A stretch of DNA of 64,000 nucleotides from the NCBI RefSeq assembly GCF_015160855.1, contig NZ_CP063373.1, forward strand, positions 1,736,001-1,800,000, written 5' to 3'. Below the pieces are notes generated by a model, which was given only the letters and a program-made list of their open reading frames with translations, did no database searches and was not told the DNA's origin. This document shows positions 24,233 through 36,440 of this stretch, piece by piece. The position numbers and the translations under genes are program-made. The number at the start of each line of letters is the position of its first letter. The first letter of the stretch is position 1. The stretch comes from Streptomyces ferrugineus. GTDB taxonomy: Bacteria; Actinomycetota; Actinomycetes; Streptomycetales; Streptomycetaceae.

Positions 24233-25627
24233 GTGAAGAGCGCCGTGGAGACCCTGAACCCGACCCGGGTTCGGCTCACTGTCGAGGTGCCCTTCGAGGA
24301 GCTCAAGGACAGCCTCGACGCGGCGTACAAGAAGATCAACCAGCAGGTCACGGTGAAGGGCTTCCGCAAGGGCAAGATCCCGGCCCGCGTCATCGACCAG
24401 CGGTTCGGCCGTGGCGCCGTGCTGGAGGAGGCCGTCAACGACGCGCTGCCGAAGTTCTACACCGAGGCGGTCAACGAGGCCGAGCTCTCCGTCCTGGGCC
24501 AGCCCGAGGTCGACATCACCGAGCTGAAGGACGGCGAGACGCTGAACTTCACCGCCGAGGTCGACGTCCGCCCGGCCATCGAGATCCCGGACTACTCCGG
24601 CATCGAGGTCGAGGTCGACGCCGTCGAGGTGACCGACGAGGACATCGAGAAGTCGGTCGAGCAGCTCCGCGAGCGCTTCGCCTCGACGTCCCCCGTCGAG
24701 CGCGCCGCCGAGGACGGCGACGTCGTCACCATCGACCTGGAGGCCAAGGTCGACGGCGAGGTCCTCGAGGACGGCGTCGCCAGCGGCGTCTCCTACACCA
24801 TCGGCTCCGGTGAGCTGCTGGACGGCATCGACGACGCCGTGAAGGGCCTGGAGGCCGGTGGCGAGGCCACCTTCACCTCCGAGCTCAAGGGCGGCTCGGC
24901 GGCCGGCAAGGAGGCCGAGGTCACCGTCAAGGTCACCCAGGTCGCCGCCCGCGAACTGCCCGAGCTGGACGACGACTTCGCGCAGCTCGCCTCCGAGTTC
25001 GACACCCTCGACGAGCTCAAGGCCGACAGCCGCAAGCGCCTCGAGAACATGAAGCAGTACGACCAGGCCACGCAGGCCCAGGAGCGCGTCCTGGAGAAGC
25101 TGCTGGAGCTGGTCGAGGTCCCCGTCCCCGAGAAGCTGCTCGAGGACGAGGTCAACACCCGTAAGCACAACCTCGAGCACCACCAGCTCGGCCAGATGGG
25201 CCTCGACCTCGCGAAGTACCTGGAGATCCAGGGCAAGAGCGAGGAGGAGTTCGAGACCGAGACCCGCGAGGCCGCGGTCAAGGGCATCAAGACCCAGTTC
25301 GTCCTGGACGAGCTGGTCAAGCTGGAGAAGCTGAACGTCAACCAGGAGGAGCTCACCGAGCACCTCATGCGCCGCGCCTCCTCCTCCGGCATGTCGCCCG
25401 ACCAGTTCGCCCAGGCGGTCGTCGAGGGCGGCCAGGTTCCGCTCCTGGTCGGCGAGGTCGCCCGCGGCAAGGCCCTGGCCGTCGTCGTCGAGAAGGCCGT
25501 GGTCAAGGACACCAACGGCGAGGTCATCGACCTGGACGACGAGGACGAGGTCGAGCAGGCCACGGAGACCGTGGAGATCGCCGAGGGCACCGCCGACGCC
25601 TCCGACGAGGAGAAGTCCGAGGGCTGA
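24233..25627 (+). CDS. tig: Trigger factor, ribosome-associated chaperone
   Basis: A 464-residue ribosome-bound chaperone and peptidyl-prolyl isomerase. The ribosome-docking signature GFRKGKIP is at about residues 44-51, inside the N-terminal tail-like domain. The PPIase domain follows (about 150-240; [17 protein letters not shown]...). A helical chaperone domain extends to residue 430. The last 35 residues are acidic (DDEDEVEQ...SDEEKSEG) and probably disordered. The GTG start at 24233 follows AAGGAG. Upstream, TTTGGG and TACTAT are a weak promoter candidate. Synteny with clpP1-clpP2-clpX downstream is typical of bacteria. Confidence 0.97.
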   Translation: MKSAVETLNPTRVRLTVEVPFEELKDSLDAAYKKINQQVTVKGFRKGKIPARVIDQRFGRGAVLEEAVNDALPKFYTEAVNEAELSVLGQPEVDITELKDGETLNFTAEVDVRPAIEIPDYSGIEVEVDAVEVTDEDIEKSVEQLRERFASTSPVERAAEDGDVVTIDLEAKVDGEVLEDGVASGVSYTIGSGELLDGIDDAVKGLEAGGEATFTSELKGGSAAGKEAEVTVKVTQVAARELPELDDDFAQLASEFDTLDELKADSRKRLENMKQYDQATQAQERVLEKLLELVEVPVPEKLLEDEVNTRKHNLEHHQLGQMGLDLAKYLEIQGKSEEEFETETREAAVKGIKTQFVLDELVKLEKLNVNQEELTEHLMRRASSSGMSPDQFAQAVVEGGQVPLLVGEVARGKALAVVVEKAVVKDTNGEVIDLDDEDEVEQATETVEIAEGTADASDEEKSEG

Positions 25628-25653
25628 GCCCACGGCGCCGCGTAGCTCGTAGG

Positions 25654-25688
25654 AAGGGCCCCGGGGAGGCGAAATCCCCGGGGCCCTT
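25654..25688 (+). terminator. Intrinsic terminator of tig
   Basis: A 14-bp perfect stem AAGGGCCCCGGGGA (25654-25667) pairs with 25675-25688 around a 7-nt loop, followed by a pyrimidine-rich CTTTC. It separates tig from the clp operon. Confidence 0.9.
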
Positions 25689-25726
25689 CTTTCGTACGCC
25701 CGCGCCCCGCCGCCCCCGCGGCGCTA

Positions 25727-25740
25727 CGCCCCCGGCGAAC
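25727..25740 (-). promoter_or_regulatory. Candidate ClgR-binding site upstream of clpP1
   Basis: On the minus strand this reads GTTCGC-N5-GCG, the core I recall for the Clp gene activator ClgR of Streptomyces. It lies 133 bp before clpP1. It is about 37 bp upstream of a -10-like TAGGGT (25779-25784), a position suited to activation. Confidence 0.55.
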
Positions 25741-25872
25741 ACCCGCGGAACCGGGATTGCAGCACAGGGCCACCGCGTTAGGGTCCATGAGTATGAGGGC
25801 AGGGGAGCCCCCGTTGCCCACGCAGAACACGTGAGACGGCCCGGCGCCGTCGCAAGACGAGCAGGTGGATAC

Positions 25873-26490
25873 GTGACGAATCTGATGCCCTCCGCCGCAG
25901 GCGAGCCCTCCATCGGCGGTGGCCTCGGCGACCATGTCTACAACCGGCTGCTCAACGAGCGGATCATCTTCCTCGGCCAGCCGGTCGACGACGACATCGC
26001 AAACCGGATCACCGCACAGCTGCTGCTCCTTGCCGCCGACCCGGACAAGGACATCTACCTCTACATCAACAGCCCCGGCGGCTCGATCACGGCCGGCATG
26101 GCGATCTACGACACCATGCAGTACATCAAGAACGACGTGGTCACCATCGCCATGGGCATGGCGGCCTCGATGGGGCAGTTCCTGCTCAGCGCCGGCACCC
26201 CCGGCAAGCGCTTCGCGCTGCCCAACGCCGAGATCCTGATCCACCAGCCCTCCGCGGGCCTCGCGGGTTCCGCCTCGGACATCAAGATCCACGCCGAGCG
26301 GCTGCTGCACACCAAGAAGCGCATGGCCGAGCTGACCGCCTTCCACACCGGCCAGACGGTCGAGCAGATCACCCGCGACTCGGACCGCGACCGCTGGTTC
26401 GACCCGCTCGAGGCCAAGGAATACGGCCTGATCGACGACATCATGCCCACGGCCGCCGGTATGCCGGGCGGCGGCGGCACCGGGGCCTGA
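25873..26490 (+). CDS. clpP1: ATP-dependent Clp protease proteolytic subunit 1
   Basis: A 205-residue serine peptidase subunit that assembles into the barrel-shaped ClpP core. The GTG start gives [17 protein letters not shown], a typical Streptomyces ClpP1 N-terminus with a short propeptide. The catalytic Ser is in [13 protein letters not shown], the His in ILIHQPSAG and the Asp in [29 protein letters not shown] lines the chamber. The clpP2 gene follows 50 bp downstream with its own ribosome site. In Streptomyces, ClpP1P2 degrades regulators including ClgR. A candidate ClgR box lies upstream. Confidence 0.97.
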   Translation: MTNLMPSAAGEPSIGGGLGDHVYNRLLNERIIFLGQPVDDDIANRITAQLLLLAADPDKDIYLYINSPGGSITAGMAIYDTMQYIKNDVVTIAMGMAASMGQFLLSAGTPGKRFALPNAEILIHQPSAGLAGSASDIKIHAERLLHTKKRMAELTAFHTGQTVEQITRDSDRDRWFDPLEAKEYGLIDDIMPTAAGMPGGGGTGA

Positions 26491-26540
26491 GGCCCCCACA
26501 GCGCCCCCAGCCGACCGCCCGAGCCCCTAGGAGACAGACA

Positions 26541-27221
26541 GTGAACGACTTCCCCGGCAGCGGCCTGTACGACCGCACGCGCGCCGAGTACACGGGTCCC
26601 GCCGCCGAGTCCCGCTACGTCATCCCCCGCTTCGTCGAGCGCACCTCGCAGGGCATCCGCGAGTACGACCCGTACGCGAAGCTGTTCGAGGAGCGCGTGA
26701 TCTTCCTCGGCGTGCAGATCGACGACGCCTCCGCCAATGACGTCATGGCGCAGCTGCTGTGCCTGGAGTCCATGGACCCCGACCGGGACATCTCGGTCTA
26801 CATCAACAGCCCGGGCGGCTCCTTCACCGCGCTCACGGCCATCTACGACACGATGCAGTTCGTGAAGCCGGACATCCAGACGGTCTGCATGGGCCAGGCG
26901 GCCTCCGCCGCCGCGGTGCTGCTGGCCGCGGGCACCCCGGGCAAGCGCATGGCGCTCCCGAACGCCCGCGTCCTGATCCACCAGCCCTACAGCGAGACCG
27001 GCCGCGGCCAGGTCTCCGACCTGGAGATCGCCGCCAACGAGATCCTCCGGATGCGCTCGCAGCTGGAGGAGATGCTGGCCAAGCACTCCACCACGCCGAT
27101 CGAGAAGATCCGCGAGGACATCGAGCGCGACAAGATCCTCACGGCCGAGGACGCGCTGTCGTACGGGCTGATCGACCAGATCATCTCCACGCGGAAGATG
27201 AACAACGCCGACGTTCGCTGA
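26541..27221 (+). CDS. clpP2: ATP-dependent Clp protease proteolytic subunit 2
   Basis: A 226-residue ClpP paralog that forms mixed ClpP1P2 barrels. The N-terminal extension (about 25 residues) precedes [33 protein letters not shown]. The catalytic Ser is in [15 protein letters not shown], the His in [10 protein letters not shown] and the Asp in [11 protein letters not shown]. The GTG start follows TAGGAGA. It is cotranscribed with clpP1, and clpX follows after a 181-bp structured gap. Confidence 0.97.
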   Translation: MNDFPGSGLYDRTRAEYTGPAAESRYVIPRFVERTSQGIREYDPYAKLFEERVIFLGVQIDDASANDVMAQLLCLESMDPDRDISVYINSPGGSFTALTAIYDTMQFVKPDIQTVCMGQAASAAAVLLAAGTPGKRMALPNARVLIHQPYSETGRGQVSDLEIAANEILRMRSQLEEMLAKHSTTPIEKIREDIERDKILTAEDALSYGLIDQIISTRKMNNADVR

Positions 27222-27244
27222 CGCGGACCCGGTATTGTCTGCTG

Positions 27245-27296
27245 CCCCTTGGCACGGTTTGGGATGGTGCACGTCAAAGTGAACCGCGCCAAGGGG
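27245..27296 (+). promoter_or_regulatory. Long hairpin in the clpP2-clpX gap
   Basis: Stem CCCCTTGGC (27245-27253) pairs with GCCAAGGGG (27288-27296). After a single mismatch, CGGTT pairs with AACCG, leaving a 22-nt loop. It has no U tract. It may separate clpP2 from clpX expression by processing or attenuation, or lie in the clpX leader (a TATTGT -10-like sequence is at 27232-27237). Confidence 0.5.
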
Positions 27297-27402
27297 GGCC
27301 CGAACGGGGGGCTCGGCAAGGTACCGTCGGACATAAGGCAGCACCAGGAGCCGCTGGATTCGAAAACGTCCAGGCGTCTCCCAGGCGAAGGGGAAGCACA
27401 CC

Positions 27403-28689
27403 GTGGCACGCATCGGTGACGGCGGCGATCTGCTCAAGTGCTCGTTCTGCGGCAAGAGCCAGAAGCAGGTCAAGAAGCTCATCGCAGGCCCTGGTGTGTA
27501 TATCTGCGACGAGTGCATCGATCTCTGCAACGAGATCATCGAGGAAGAGCTCGCGGAGACCAGTGAGGTCCGCTGGGAGGAACTGCCCAAGCCGCGCGAG
27601 ATCTACGAGTTCCTCGAGGGCTACGTGGTCGGCCAGGAGGCCGCCAAGAAGGCGCTCTCCGTCGCCGTCTACAACCACTACAAGCGCGTTCAGGCCGGCG
27701 AGAACGGCGGCGCCCAAGGCCGCGACGACGCCATCGAGTTGGCGAAGTCCAACATCCTCCTGCTGGGCCCCACGGGCTCCGGCAAGACGCTCCTCGCCCA
27801 GACCCTGGCCCGCATGCTGAACGTCCCGTTCGCGATCGCGGACGCCACGGCGCTGACGGAGGCGGGATACGTCGGCGAGGACGTCGAGAACATCCTGCTG
27901 AAGCTGATCCAGGCGGCGGACTACGACGTCAAGAAGGCCGAAACAGGCATCATCTACATCGACGAGATCGACAAGGTCGCGCGCAAGAGTGAAAATCCGT
28001 CGATCACGCGAGACGTGAGCGGCGAGGGCGTCCAGCAGGCGCTCCTGAAGATCCTCGAGGGCACGACGGCCTCGGTCCCGCCGCAGGGCGGCCGCAAGCA
28101 CCCCCACCAGGAGTTCATCCAGATCGACACGACGAACGTCCTGTTCATCGTGGGCGGCGCGTTCGCCGGCCTGGAGAAGATCATCGAGTCCCGGGCCGGC
28201 GCCAAGGGCATCGGCTTCGGCGCGACGATCCGCTCCAAGCGCGAGCTGGAGGCCAAGGACCAGTTCGAGGACGTCATGCCCGAGGACCTGGTCAAGTTCG
28301 GCATGATCCCCGAGTTCATCGGCCGCCTCCCGGTCATCACCAGCGTGCACAACCTGGACCGGGAAGCCCTCCTGCAGATCCTGGTGGAACCGCGCAACGC
28401 CCTGGTGAAGCAGTACCAGCGCCTCTTCGAACTCGACGGCGTGGAGCTGGACTTCGAGCGCGAGGCCCTGGAGGCCATCGCCGACCAGGCCATCCTCCGC
28501 CAGACCGGCGCCCGCGGCCTGCGCGCCATCATGGAGGAGGTCCTCCAGGGCGTGATGTACGAGATCCCGTCCCGCAAGGATGTGGCCCGCGTCGTCATCA
28601 CGGCGGACGTCGTCCACTCGAACGTGAACCCGACGCTGATCCCGCGGGATGCGCGGGGGCGGGGGCCGGGGGAGCAGAAGACGGCGTAG
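27403..28689 (+). CDS. clpX: Clp protease ATP-binding (unfoldase) subunit
   Basis: A 428-residue AAA+ unfoldase that recognises substrates and feeds them to ClpP. The N-terminal zinc-binding domain has CSFCGK and CDECIDLC. Walker A is GPTGSGKT, Walker B is IIYIDEIDK, and [21 protein letters not shown] and the sensor-2 region [12 protein letters not shown] are present. The GTG start at 27403 follows GGCGAAGGGGAAG. The IGF-type ClpP-docking loop is in the segment [11 protein letters not shown]. It shares a bidirectional terminator with the convergent lipoprotein-like gene. Confidence 0.97.
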   Translation: MARIGDGGDLLKCSFCGKSQKQVKKLIAGPGVYICDECIDLCNEIIEEELAETSEVRWEELPKPREIYEFLEGYVVGQEAAKKALSVAVYNHYKRVQAGENGGAQGRDDAIELAKSNILLLGPTGSGKTLLAQTLARMLNVPFAIADATALTEAGYVGEDVENILLKLIQAADYDVKKAETGIIYIDEIDKVARKSENPSITRDVSGEGVQQALLKILEGTTASVPPQGGRKHPHQEFIQIDTTNVLFIVGGAFAGLEKIIESRAGAKGIGFGATIRSKRELEAKDQFEDVMPEDLVKFGMIPEFIGRLPVITSVHNLDREALLQILVEPRNALVKQYQRLFELDGVELDFEREALEAIADQAILRQTGARGLRAIMEEVLQGVMYEIPSRKDVARVVITADVVHSNVNPTLIPRDARGRGPGEQKTA

Positions 28690-28705
28690 CCGTACCGCAG
28701 ACGTA

Positions 28706-28739
28706 CGAAGGGCCCCGGTCAAGCGACCGGGGCCCTTCG
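28706..28739. terminator. Bidirectional intrinsic terminator
   Basis: Perfect 15-bp stem CGAAGGGCCCCGGTC (28706-28720) with 28725-28739 and a 4-nt loop. It lies between convergent clpX and the membrane-protein gene at 28765-29748. Confidence 0.9.
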
Positions 28740-28764
28740 CATGTCGCAGTCGACGAACCGGGCG

Positions 28765-29748
28765 TCAGGCCGGGACGCGAACCGTCTGGCGGACCTTCGT
28801 CGTGATGTCCACGGCGACGTCCTTGCCGATGCCCTGGGTGGCGTCACCCGGCGACACCATGGCGATCGTGCTGTAGTCGGCCCAGGCACAGAACCAGTCG
28901 GTCTTCTCCTTCTTGGTCATCGGATTCTGACCCTTGGCCGCCTGGCACTTCATGACCGCGCCGTCGAGGTCGACCGCTTCGGCCTCACCGACCAGTTCGG
29001 TCCTGCCCGCGCCGGAGGAGCTGGAGGAGGACCCCTGGGACGACTTCTTGAAGTCGGTGAAGAACTTCTCGAGCGCCGCCTCGGGGTCGGCGATCTCGCC
29101 GTAGGCGCCGAAGTACGTGATGCCCTTGGCCGTCGCGAGCTCCGACAGGTCGGGCGCGGTGCTCGGGTCCTTGGGGTCGTAGCCGCTCAGGTCCGCAGTC
29201 GAGTAGACGCCGACGACGCTCTTGCCGTTCTTGACGCCGCTCTTCTCCATGTCCTCGGCGGTGCTGTTGGCCTCACCGACTTCCTGCCCCACCTTGGAGG
29301 CACGCGTGTACTCGCCGAGCAGCTTCTCCGGCGTCGCCAGCTTGTGCGCCCCGTCGTCCTCGACGCTCGCCGCGCCGCCACCCCCGCCGATCACGAAGTA
29401 CGCACCCACGGCGATCGCGGCCACCACCGCCACCGCCCCGATGATCAGACCCGCCTTCTTGCCGCCGCCACCCGGCTCCGGCGGCTGCGGCGCCCCGTAC
29501 GGGGCCTGGCCGTACGGCGGCTGCTGGCCGTAGCCGGGCTGCTGGCCGTACGGCTGCTGGGGCGGGACGCCCTGCGGGGGCTGCTGCGGGTAGCCGTACC
29601 CCGGCTGGGGCTGGGCGGGCGGAGTCTGCTGGGGGTAGCCGTAGCCGGGCTGGGGCGCCTGCGGCTGCTGGCCGTACGGACCGGGCTGGCCGTACGGACC
29701 GGGCTGCTGGGGCTGCCCGCCGTACGGGCCCGGCTGGTTGTAGCTCAT
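28765..29748 (-). CDS. Membrane-anchored protein with PQ/GY-rich cytoplasmic tail, function unknown
   Basis: A 327-residue protein. Residues 1-95 are a low-complexity Pro/Gln/Gly/Tyr tail with repeated PGPYG and QPGYGYPQQ units. A single membrane helix (KKAGLIIGAVAVVAAIAVGAYFV, about 97-119) follows. An extracellular domain of about 200 residues contains two cysteines (MKCQAAKG and DWFCAWAD) and the ending YSTIAMVSPGDATQG. This layout (PQ/GY tail, one helix, small extracellular domain) is common in actinobacteria, but I cannot assign a function. The start at 29748 (MSYNQPGPYG) follows GGAGGGG. It diverges from valS. Confidence 0.8.
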   Translation of the reverse strand: MSYNQPGPYGGQPQQPGPYGQPGPYGQQPQAPQPGYGYPQQTPPAQPQPGYGYPQQPPQGVPPQQPYGQQPGYGQQPPYGQAPYGAPQPPEPGGGGKKAGLIIGAVAVVAAIAVGAYFVIGGGGGAASVEDDGAHKLATPEKLLGEYTRASKVGQEVGEANSTAEDMEKSGVKNGKSVVGVYSTADLSGYDPKDPSTAPDLSELATAKGITYFGAYGEIADPEAALEKFFTDFKKSSQGSSSSSSGAGRTELVGEAEAVDLDGAVMKCQAAKGQNPMTKKEKTDWFCAWADYSTIAMVSPGDATQGIGKDVAVDITTKVRQTVRVPA

Positions 29749-29872
29749 TTCTGGGTTCCCCTCCAGATGCTTATGTGTTCCTGACATCCTGGCGCAGACA
29801 CAGGCAACGCATGGCATCGGGGTGCCCACCGTTACAGAAGAATCCCGTTTCGGGACACGCCCGGGACACCCC

Positions 29873-29884
29873 TAAACTGAGCCC

Positions 29885-29885
<1 letters not shown>
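29873..29885 (+). promoter_or_regulatory. Candidate leaderless promoter of valS
   Basis: The -10-like TAAACT (29873-29878) ends 6 nt before the GTG start, and there is no ribosome site. A weak -35 (TTCGGG, 29849-29854) lies 18 nt upstream. Transcription would begin at about the start codon. Confidence 0.55.
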
Positions 29886-32536
<2,651 letters not shown>

Positions 32537-32574
32537 GTCATTTACGCGGTTGCGTGAGTCGTTTTGCGCGACTG

Positions 32575-32608
32575 AGGGCCCCCGGAGCTGTCCAGCGCCG
32601 GGGGCCCT
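32575..32608 (+). terminator. Intrinsic terminator of valS
   Basis: An 11-bp stem AGGGCCCCCGG (32575-32585) pairs with 32598-32608 around a 12-nt loop, followed by TTG. Confidence 0.82.
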
Positions 32609-32614
32609 TGCCCA

Positions 32615-32665
32615 CTCAGGGGCGCGGGGAACTGCGCGACCGGTCCCCTGCGGCCCGCCGCCGCC
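32615..32665. repeat. Dispersed intergenic repeat, copy 2
   Basis: Contains CTCAGGGGCGCGGGG, AACTGCGCGACC and GTCCCCTGCGGCC, a composition I recognise from many Streptomyces intergenic regions. It shares the AGGGGCGCGGGG and GCGCGACC cores with the reverse strand of 3458-3517. Confidence 0.5.
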
Positions 32666-32715
32666 GCGACATCCGCATCGCCCCACTCCGTAGGCACGCT
32701 GTCAGTCCCCGTCCG

Positions 32716-32728
32716 TAGACTGGCCCCG
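32716..32728 (+). promoter_or_regulatory. Candidate leaderless promoter of folC
   Basis: TAGACT (32716-32721) ends exactly 6 nt before the GTG start of folC, with no ribosome site in between. This is the same geometry as at valS and the CYTH-CHAD gene. Confidence 0.55.
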
Positions 32729-34215
32729 TGAGTGAGAGCGACGACCCCTTCGACGAGATCATCGCGGCGGAAACCGAGCGCGACCCCGACCTCGCCGTCA
32801 TCGAGGCAGGCAGCCGAACCCTGCGCACCCAGGGCGGTCCGCCCAGCGCCGACGTGCCCGCGCGCCCCGAGGACCCCGAGGTCGACAAGGCCCTGCGCGA
32901 GGTCGAGGCGGAGCTGGCGACACGCTGGGGCGAGACCAAGCTGGAGCCGTCGGTCAGCCGCATCGCCGCGCTCATGGACGTCCTCGGCGAGCCGCAGCGG
33001 TCGTACCCCTCGATCCACATCACCGGCACCAACGGCAAGACGTCGACCGCCCGCATGATCGAGGCCCTCCTCGGCGCCTTCGAACTGCGCACCGGGCGCT
33101 ACACCTCGCCGCATGTGCAGTCCATCACCGAGCGGATCAGCCTCGACGGCGCCCCGATCTCCGCAGAGCGGTTCATCGAGACGTACCAGGACATCAAGCC
33201 GTACATCGAGATGGTCGACGGACAGCAGGAGTACCGCCTGTCCTTCTTCGAGGTGCTCACGGGCATGGCGTACGCGGCCTTCGCGGACGCGCCCGTCGAC
33301 GTCGCCGTCGTGGAAGTGGGCATGGGCGGCTCCTGGGACGCCACCAACGTCATCGACGGTGACGTCGCCGTCGTGACGCCCATAGACCTCGACCACACCG
33401 ACCGGCTCGGTGGGACTCCCGGCGAGATCGCCACCGAGAAGGCCGGGATCGTCAAGCAGGACGCCACCGTGATCATGGCCCAGCAGCCGGTGGACGCCGC
33501 TCAGGTGCTGCTGAAGAAGGCCGTGGAGGTCGACGCCACCGTCGCGCGCGAGGGCCTGGAGTTCGGGGTCGTCTCGCGCCAGGTCGCCGTCGGCGGGCAG
33601 CTTGTCACGCTGCGCGGACTGGGCGGGGAGTACCCCGAGGTGTATCTGCCGCTGCACGGCGCGCACCAGGCGCACAACGCCGCCGTGGCCCTCGCCGCCG
33701 TGGAGGCGTTCTTCGGCGTCGGCGCCGCTCGGGCCGAGCCGCTGGACATCGACACGATCCGCAAGGCGTTCGCGGCCGTCGCCTCGCCGGGCCGGATGGA
33801 GGTCGTACGGCGCTCTCCGACCGTCGTGCTGGACGCCGCCCACAATCCGGCGGGCGCGCGGGCGGTCGCCGAGGCGGTCGGGGAGGCCTTCGACTTCAGC
33901 CGGCTCATCGGCGTCGTCGGCGCGAGTGGCGACAAGAACGTGCGCGAGCTGCTGGAAGCCTTCGAGCCGATCTTCGCCGAGGTCGTCGTCACGCAGAACT
34001 CCTCGCACCGCGCCATGGACGCCGACGAACTGGCCGCCATCGCCGTCGAGGTGTTCGGCGACGAGCGCGTACAGGTCGAGCCGCGGCTGCCCGACGCCCT
34101 GGAGGCCGCGATCACGCTGGCCGAGGAGGAGGGCGAGTTCGCGGGCGGCGGTGTGCTGGTCACCGGATCCGTCATCACGGTCGGCGAGGCCCGGCTGCTG
34201 CTGGGGAAGGGCTGA
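32728..34215 (+). CDS. folC: Folylpolyglutamate synthase / dihydrofolate synthase
   Basis: A 495-residue Mur-ligase-like enzyme that adds glutamate to dihydropteroate and folates using ATP. The nucleotide loop is HITGTNGKTSTARMIEALL (about 97-115). The folate-site segment RTGRYTSPHVQSITERI, the metal/ATP motif VVEVGMGGSWDATNVI and the later DAAHNPAGARAVAEAV are all present. An acidic N-terminal extension of about 60 residues is typical of Streptomyces homologues. DUF4233 and ndk genes follow on the same strand, a conserved actinobacterial order. Confidence 0.95.
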   Translation: MSESDDPFDEIIAAETERDPDLAVIEAGSRTLRTQGGPPSADVPARPEDPEVDKALREVEAELATRWGETKLEPSVSRIAALMDVLGEPQRSYPSIHITGTNGKTSTARMIEALLGAFELRTGRYTSPHVQSITERISLDGAPISAERFIETYQDIKPYIEMVDGQQEYRLSFFEVLTGMAYAAFADAPVDVAVVEVGMGGSWDATNVIDGDVAVVTPIDLDHTDRLGGTPGEIATEKAGIVKQDATVIMAQQPVDAAQVLLKKAVEVDATVAREGLEFGVVSRQVAVGGQLVTLRGLGGEYPEVYLPLHGAHQAHNAAVALAAVEAFFGVGAARAEPLDIDTIRKAFAAVASPGRMEVVRRSPTVVLDAAHNPAGARAVAEAVGEAFDFSRLIGVVGASGDKNVRELLEAFEPIFAEVVVTQNSSHRAMDADELAAIAVEVFGDERVQVEPRLPDALEAAITLAEEEGEFAGGGVLVTGSVITVGEARLLLGKG

Positions 34216-34223
34216 GTCCGGCG

Positions 34224-34589
34224 ATGCGTACGCTCTGTTCCTCGACCCTGATCGGCGAGTTCTTCGTCATCGGCTTCGCCGCTCTGGTCGCCATGAAGGA
34301 CCCCGATCTGGCCATGTCGACGGTGTGGACGGTCAGCGGGATCGCGATGTTCCTGTGTGTGCTGCTGTGCGGTCTTGTGACCCGGCCCGGCGGTGTCGCG
34401 CTCGGCTGGGCCCTGCAGATCGCCCTCATCGCCTCCGGCTTCATCGTCCCGACGATGTTCTTCCTGGGCGCGATCTTCGCGGCGCTGTGGTGGGCCTCGG
34501 TGCACTACGGCCGGAAGGTCGACGAGGCCAAGGCGAGATTCGCGGCGCAGGCCGCGCAAGGAGACTCCTCCACACCTGACGCTGCGTAA
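34224..34589 (+). CDS. DUF4233 membrane protein
   Basis: A 121-residue protein with four predicted membrane helices: about 10-24, 35-52, 58-78 and 80-95. The C-terminal tail is short and polar. It matches the DUF4233 family, nearly always found between folC and ndk in actinobacteria. It starts 8 bp after the folC stop and is surely cotranscribed. Its function is unknown. Confidence 0.85.
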   Translation: MRTLCSSTLIGEFFVIGFAALVAMKDPDLAMSTVWTVSGIAMFLCVLLCGLVTRPGGVALGWALQIALIASGFIVPTMFFLGAIFAALWWASVHYGRKVDEAKARFAAQAAQGDSSTPDAA

Positions 34590-34654
34590 CAGGCGCCTGG
34601 ACACGCCCTGTAACCTCATCCCACCGCACACCGGCAGTAAGAAGGAGCCCTCCC

Positions 34655-35068
34655 GTGACCCAGCGCACCCTCGTCCTGCTCAAGCCCGACGCTGTACGCC
34701 GTGGCCTGACCGGCGAGATCATCAGCCGTATCGAGCGCAAGGCCGGCTGGCAGATCACGGCGCTGGAGCTGCGCACGCTGGATCAGGAGACCCTGGAGCA
34801 GCACTACGGCGAGCACAAGGGCAAGCCCTTCTACGAGCCGCTGGTGGAGTTCATGGCCTCCGGCCCGGTCGTCGCGCTGATCGTCGAGGGCGAGCGGGTC
34901 ATCGAGGGGCTGCGCACGCTCGCCGGTCCGACCGACCCGATCGCCGCCGCGCCCGGCTCCATCCGCGGTGACTACGGTGTGATCGTCCGCGAGAACCTGA
35001 TCCACGCCTCCGACTCCGAGGAGTCCGCCGAGCGCGAGGTGAAGATCTTCTTCCCGGGCCGTGCGTGA
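34655..35068 (+). CDS. ndk: Nucleoside diphosphate kinase
   Basis: A 137-residue cytosolic enzyme that exchanges phosphates between nucleoside di- and triphosphates. The N-terminus TLVLLKPDAVRRGLTGEII, the active-site loop NLIHASDS with the phosphorylated His117, and RGDYG are all canonical. The length is that of a typical bacterial Ndk. The GTG start follows AAGAAGGAG. It ends the folC-DUF4233-ndk group; mreB follows after a 234-bp gap. Confidence 0.97.
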   Translation: MTQRTLVLLKPDAVRRGLTGEIISRIERKAGWQITALELRTLDQETLEQHYGEHKGKPFYEPLVEFMASGPVVALIVEGERVIEGLRTLAGPTDPIAAAPGSIRGDYGVIVRENLIHASDSEESAEREVKIFFPGRA

Positions 35069-35302
35069 CGCCCACGGCGGCACCCGAATGCAGTAGCAGG
35101 CATATGCGTGGCGATCGAGGGAACGAGAGCCCCCGATGGCCCGTCTCCACAAGCGGGGCGGCACGCCATCTGATGACAATGGCGAAGACCTTCCCGCAGT
35201 GTTCGTGCAGGCGCGTCTACGATGGAAGCCTTCACGTCACAGCACCCACTTCGCCGTCCTGACAAGCCATCAAAAGCTCCCAGGAAGGCCAGACGAATCC
35301 TG

Positions 35303-36334
35303 ATGGGGAACTCAATGTCGTTCATCGGCCGTGACATGGCTGTCGACCTCGGGACCGCCAACACGCTGGTGTACGTCAGGGGTCGCGGGATCGTACTCAA
35401 CGAGCCGTCCGTGGTCGCGATCAACACCAACACCGGTGGCATTCTCGCGGTCGGCGCCGAGGCCAAGAAGATGATCGGGCGCACGCCCGGCAACATCGTT
35501 GCCGTGCGTCCGCTGAAGGACGGCGTGATCGCCGACTTCGAGATCACCGAGCGGATGCTCCGCTACTTCATCCTGAAGATCCACAAGCGGCGGTATCTGG
35601 CTCGTCCGCGGGTCGTCGTCTGTGTGCCCTCGGGCATCACGGGCGTCGAGCGCCGCGCCGTCATCGAGGCGTCGTCCCAGGCCGGCGCCCGCCAGGTGCA
35701 CATCATCGAGGAGCCCATGGCCGCGGCCATCGGCTCCGGCCTGCCGGTCCACGAGGCCACGGGCAACATGGTGGTCGACATCGGCGGCGGCACCACGGAG
35801 GTCGCGGTCATCTCCCTCGGCGGCATCGTCACCGCCCAGTCCATCCGCGTCGCGGGCGACGAGCTGGACAACGCGATCATCCAGCACATCAAGAAGGAGT
35901 ACTCCCTTCTGCTGGGTGAGCGGACGGCCGAGCAGATCAAGATCACGATCGGCTCGGCGTACGACCTCGATTCCGACGAGCACACCGAGATCCGCGGCCG
36001 GGATCTTGTCTCCGGGCTGCCCAAGACCGTCGTCATCTCCGCGGCCGAGGTGCGCAAGGCCATCGAGGAGCCGGTCAACGCGATCGTGGACGCCGTCAAG
36101 ACGACCCTCGACAAGTGCCCGCCGGAGCTGTCCGGCGACATCATGGACAGAGGAATCGTTCTGACCGGCGGCGGCGCCCTGCTGCGCGGCCTCGACGAGC
36201 GGCTGCGCCGCGAGACCGGCATGCCGATCCACATCGCCGAGGACCCGCTGGACAGCGTGGCGCTCGGCTCCGGCAAGTGCGTCGAGGAGTTCGAGGCGTT
36301 GCAGCAGGTGCTGGACGCCCAGCCGCGCAGATGA
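35303..36334 (+). CDS. mreB: Rod-shape determining protein MreB
   Basis: A 343-residue actin-like filament protein. Phosphate-1 motif [14 protein letters not shown], connect-1 and phosphate-2 [18 protein letters not shown], and adenosine motif [16 protein letters not shown] are all present. The start [12 protein letters not shown] at 35303 matches the well-known Streptomyces N-terminus; the frame is open 27 codons upstream without support. In Streptomyces, MreB acts mainly in sporulation wall synthesis with MreC, MreD, PBP2 and RodA encoded next. A TACGAT -10-like box lies at 35218-35223. Confidence 0.97.
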   Translation: MGNSMSFIGRDMAVDLGTANTLVYVRGRGIVLNEPSVVAINTNTGGILAVGAEAKKMIGRTPGNIVAVRPLKDGVIADFEITERMLRYFILKIHKRRYLARPRVVVCVPSGITGVERRAVIEASSQAGARQVHIIEEPMAAAIGSGLPVHEATGNMVVDIGGGTTEVAVISLGGIVTAQSIRVAGDELDNAIIQHIKKEYSLLLGERTAEQIKITIGSAYDLDSDEHTEIRGRDLVSGLPKTVVISAAEVRKAIEEPVNAIVDAVKTTLDKCPPELSGDIMDRGIVLTGGGALLRGLDERLRRETGMPIHIAEDPLDSVALGSGKCVEEFEALQQVLDAQPRR

Positions 36335-36345
36335 CACCGCATGTC

Positions 36346-36363
36346 CCGGGGGACGACCCCCGG
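36346..36363 (+). terminator. Hairpin after mreB
   Basis: Stem CCGGGGG (36346-36352) with CCCCCGG (36357-36363) and loop ACGA, 12 bp after the mreB stop. It has no U tract and is probably a partial terminator allowing readthrough into mreC. Confidence 0.6.
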
Positions 36364-36440
36364 ACCCCCAGCAGAAAAGCAAGTCGGCTGGATGACCGGC
36401 GTCAGACCTCGCGAGGCAGACCCGAGTAACGCTTCGGTTC

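Noticed and set aside
29749..29884. T-box leader for valS
   Set aside because: The gap is only 136 bp, lacks T-box core sequences, and the -10 box is 6 nt before the start codon.
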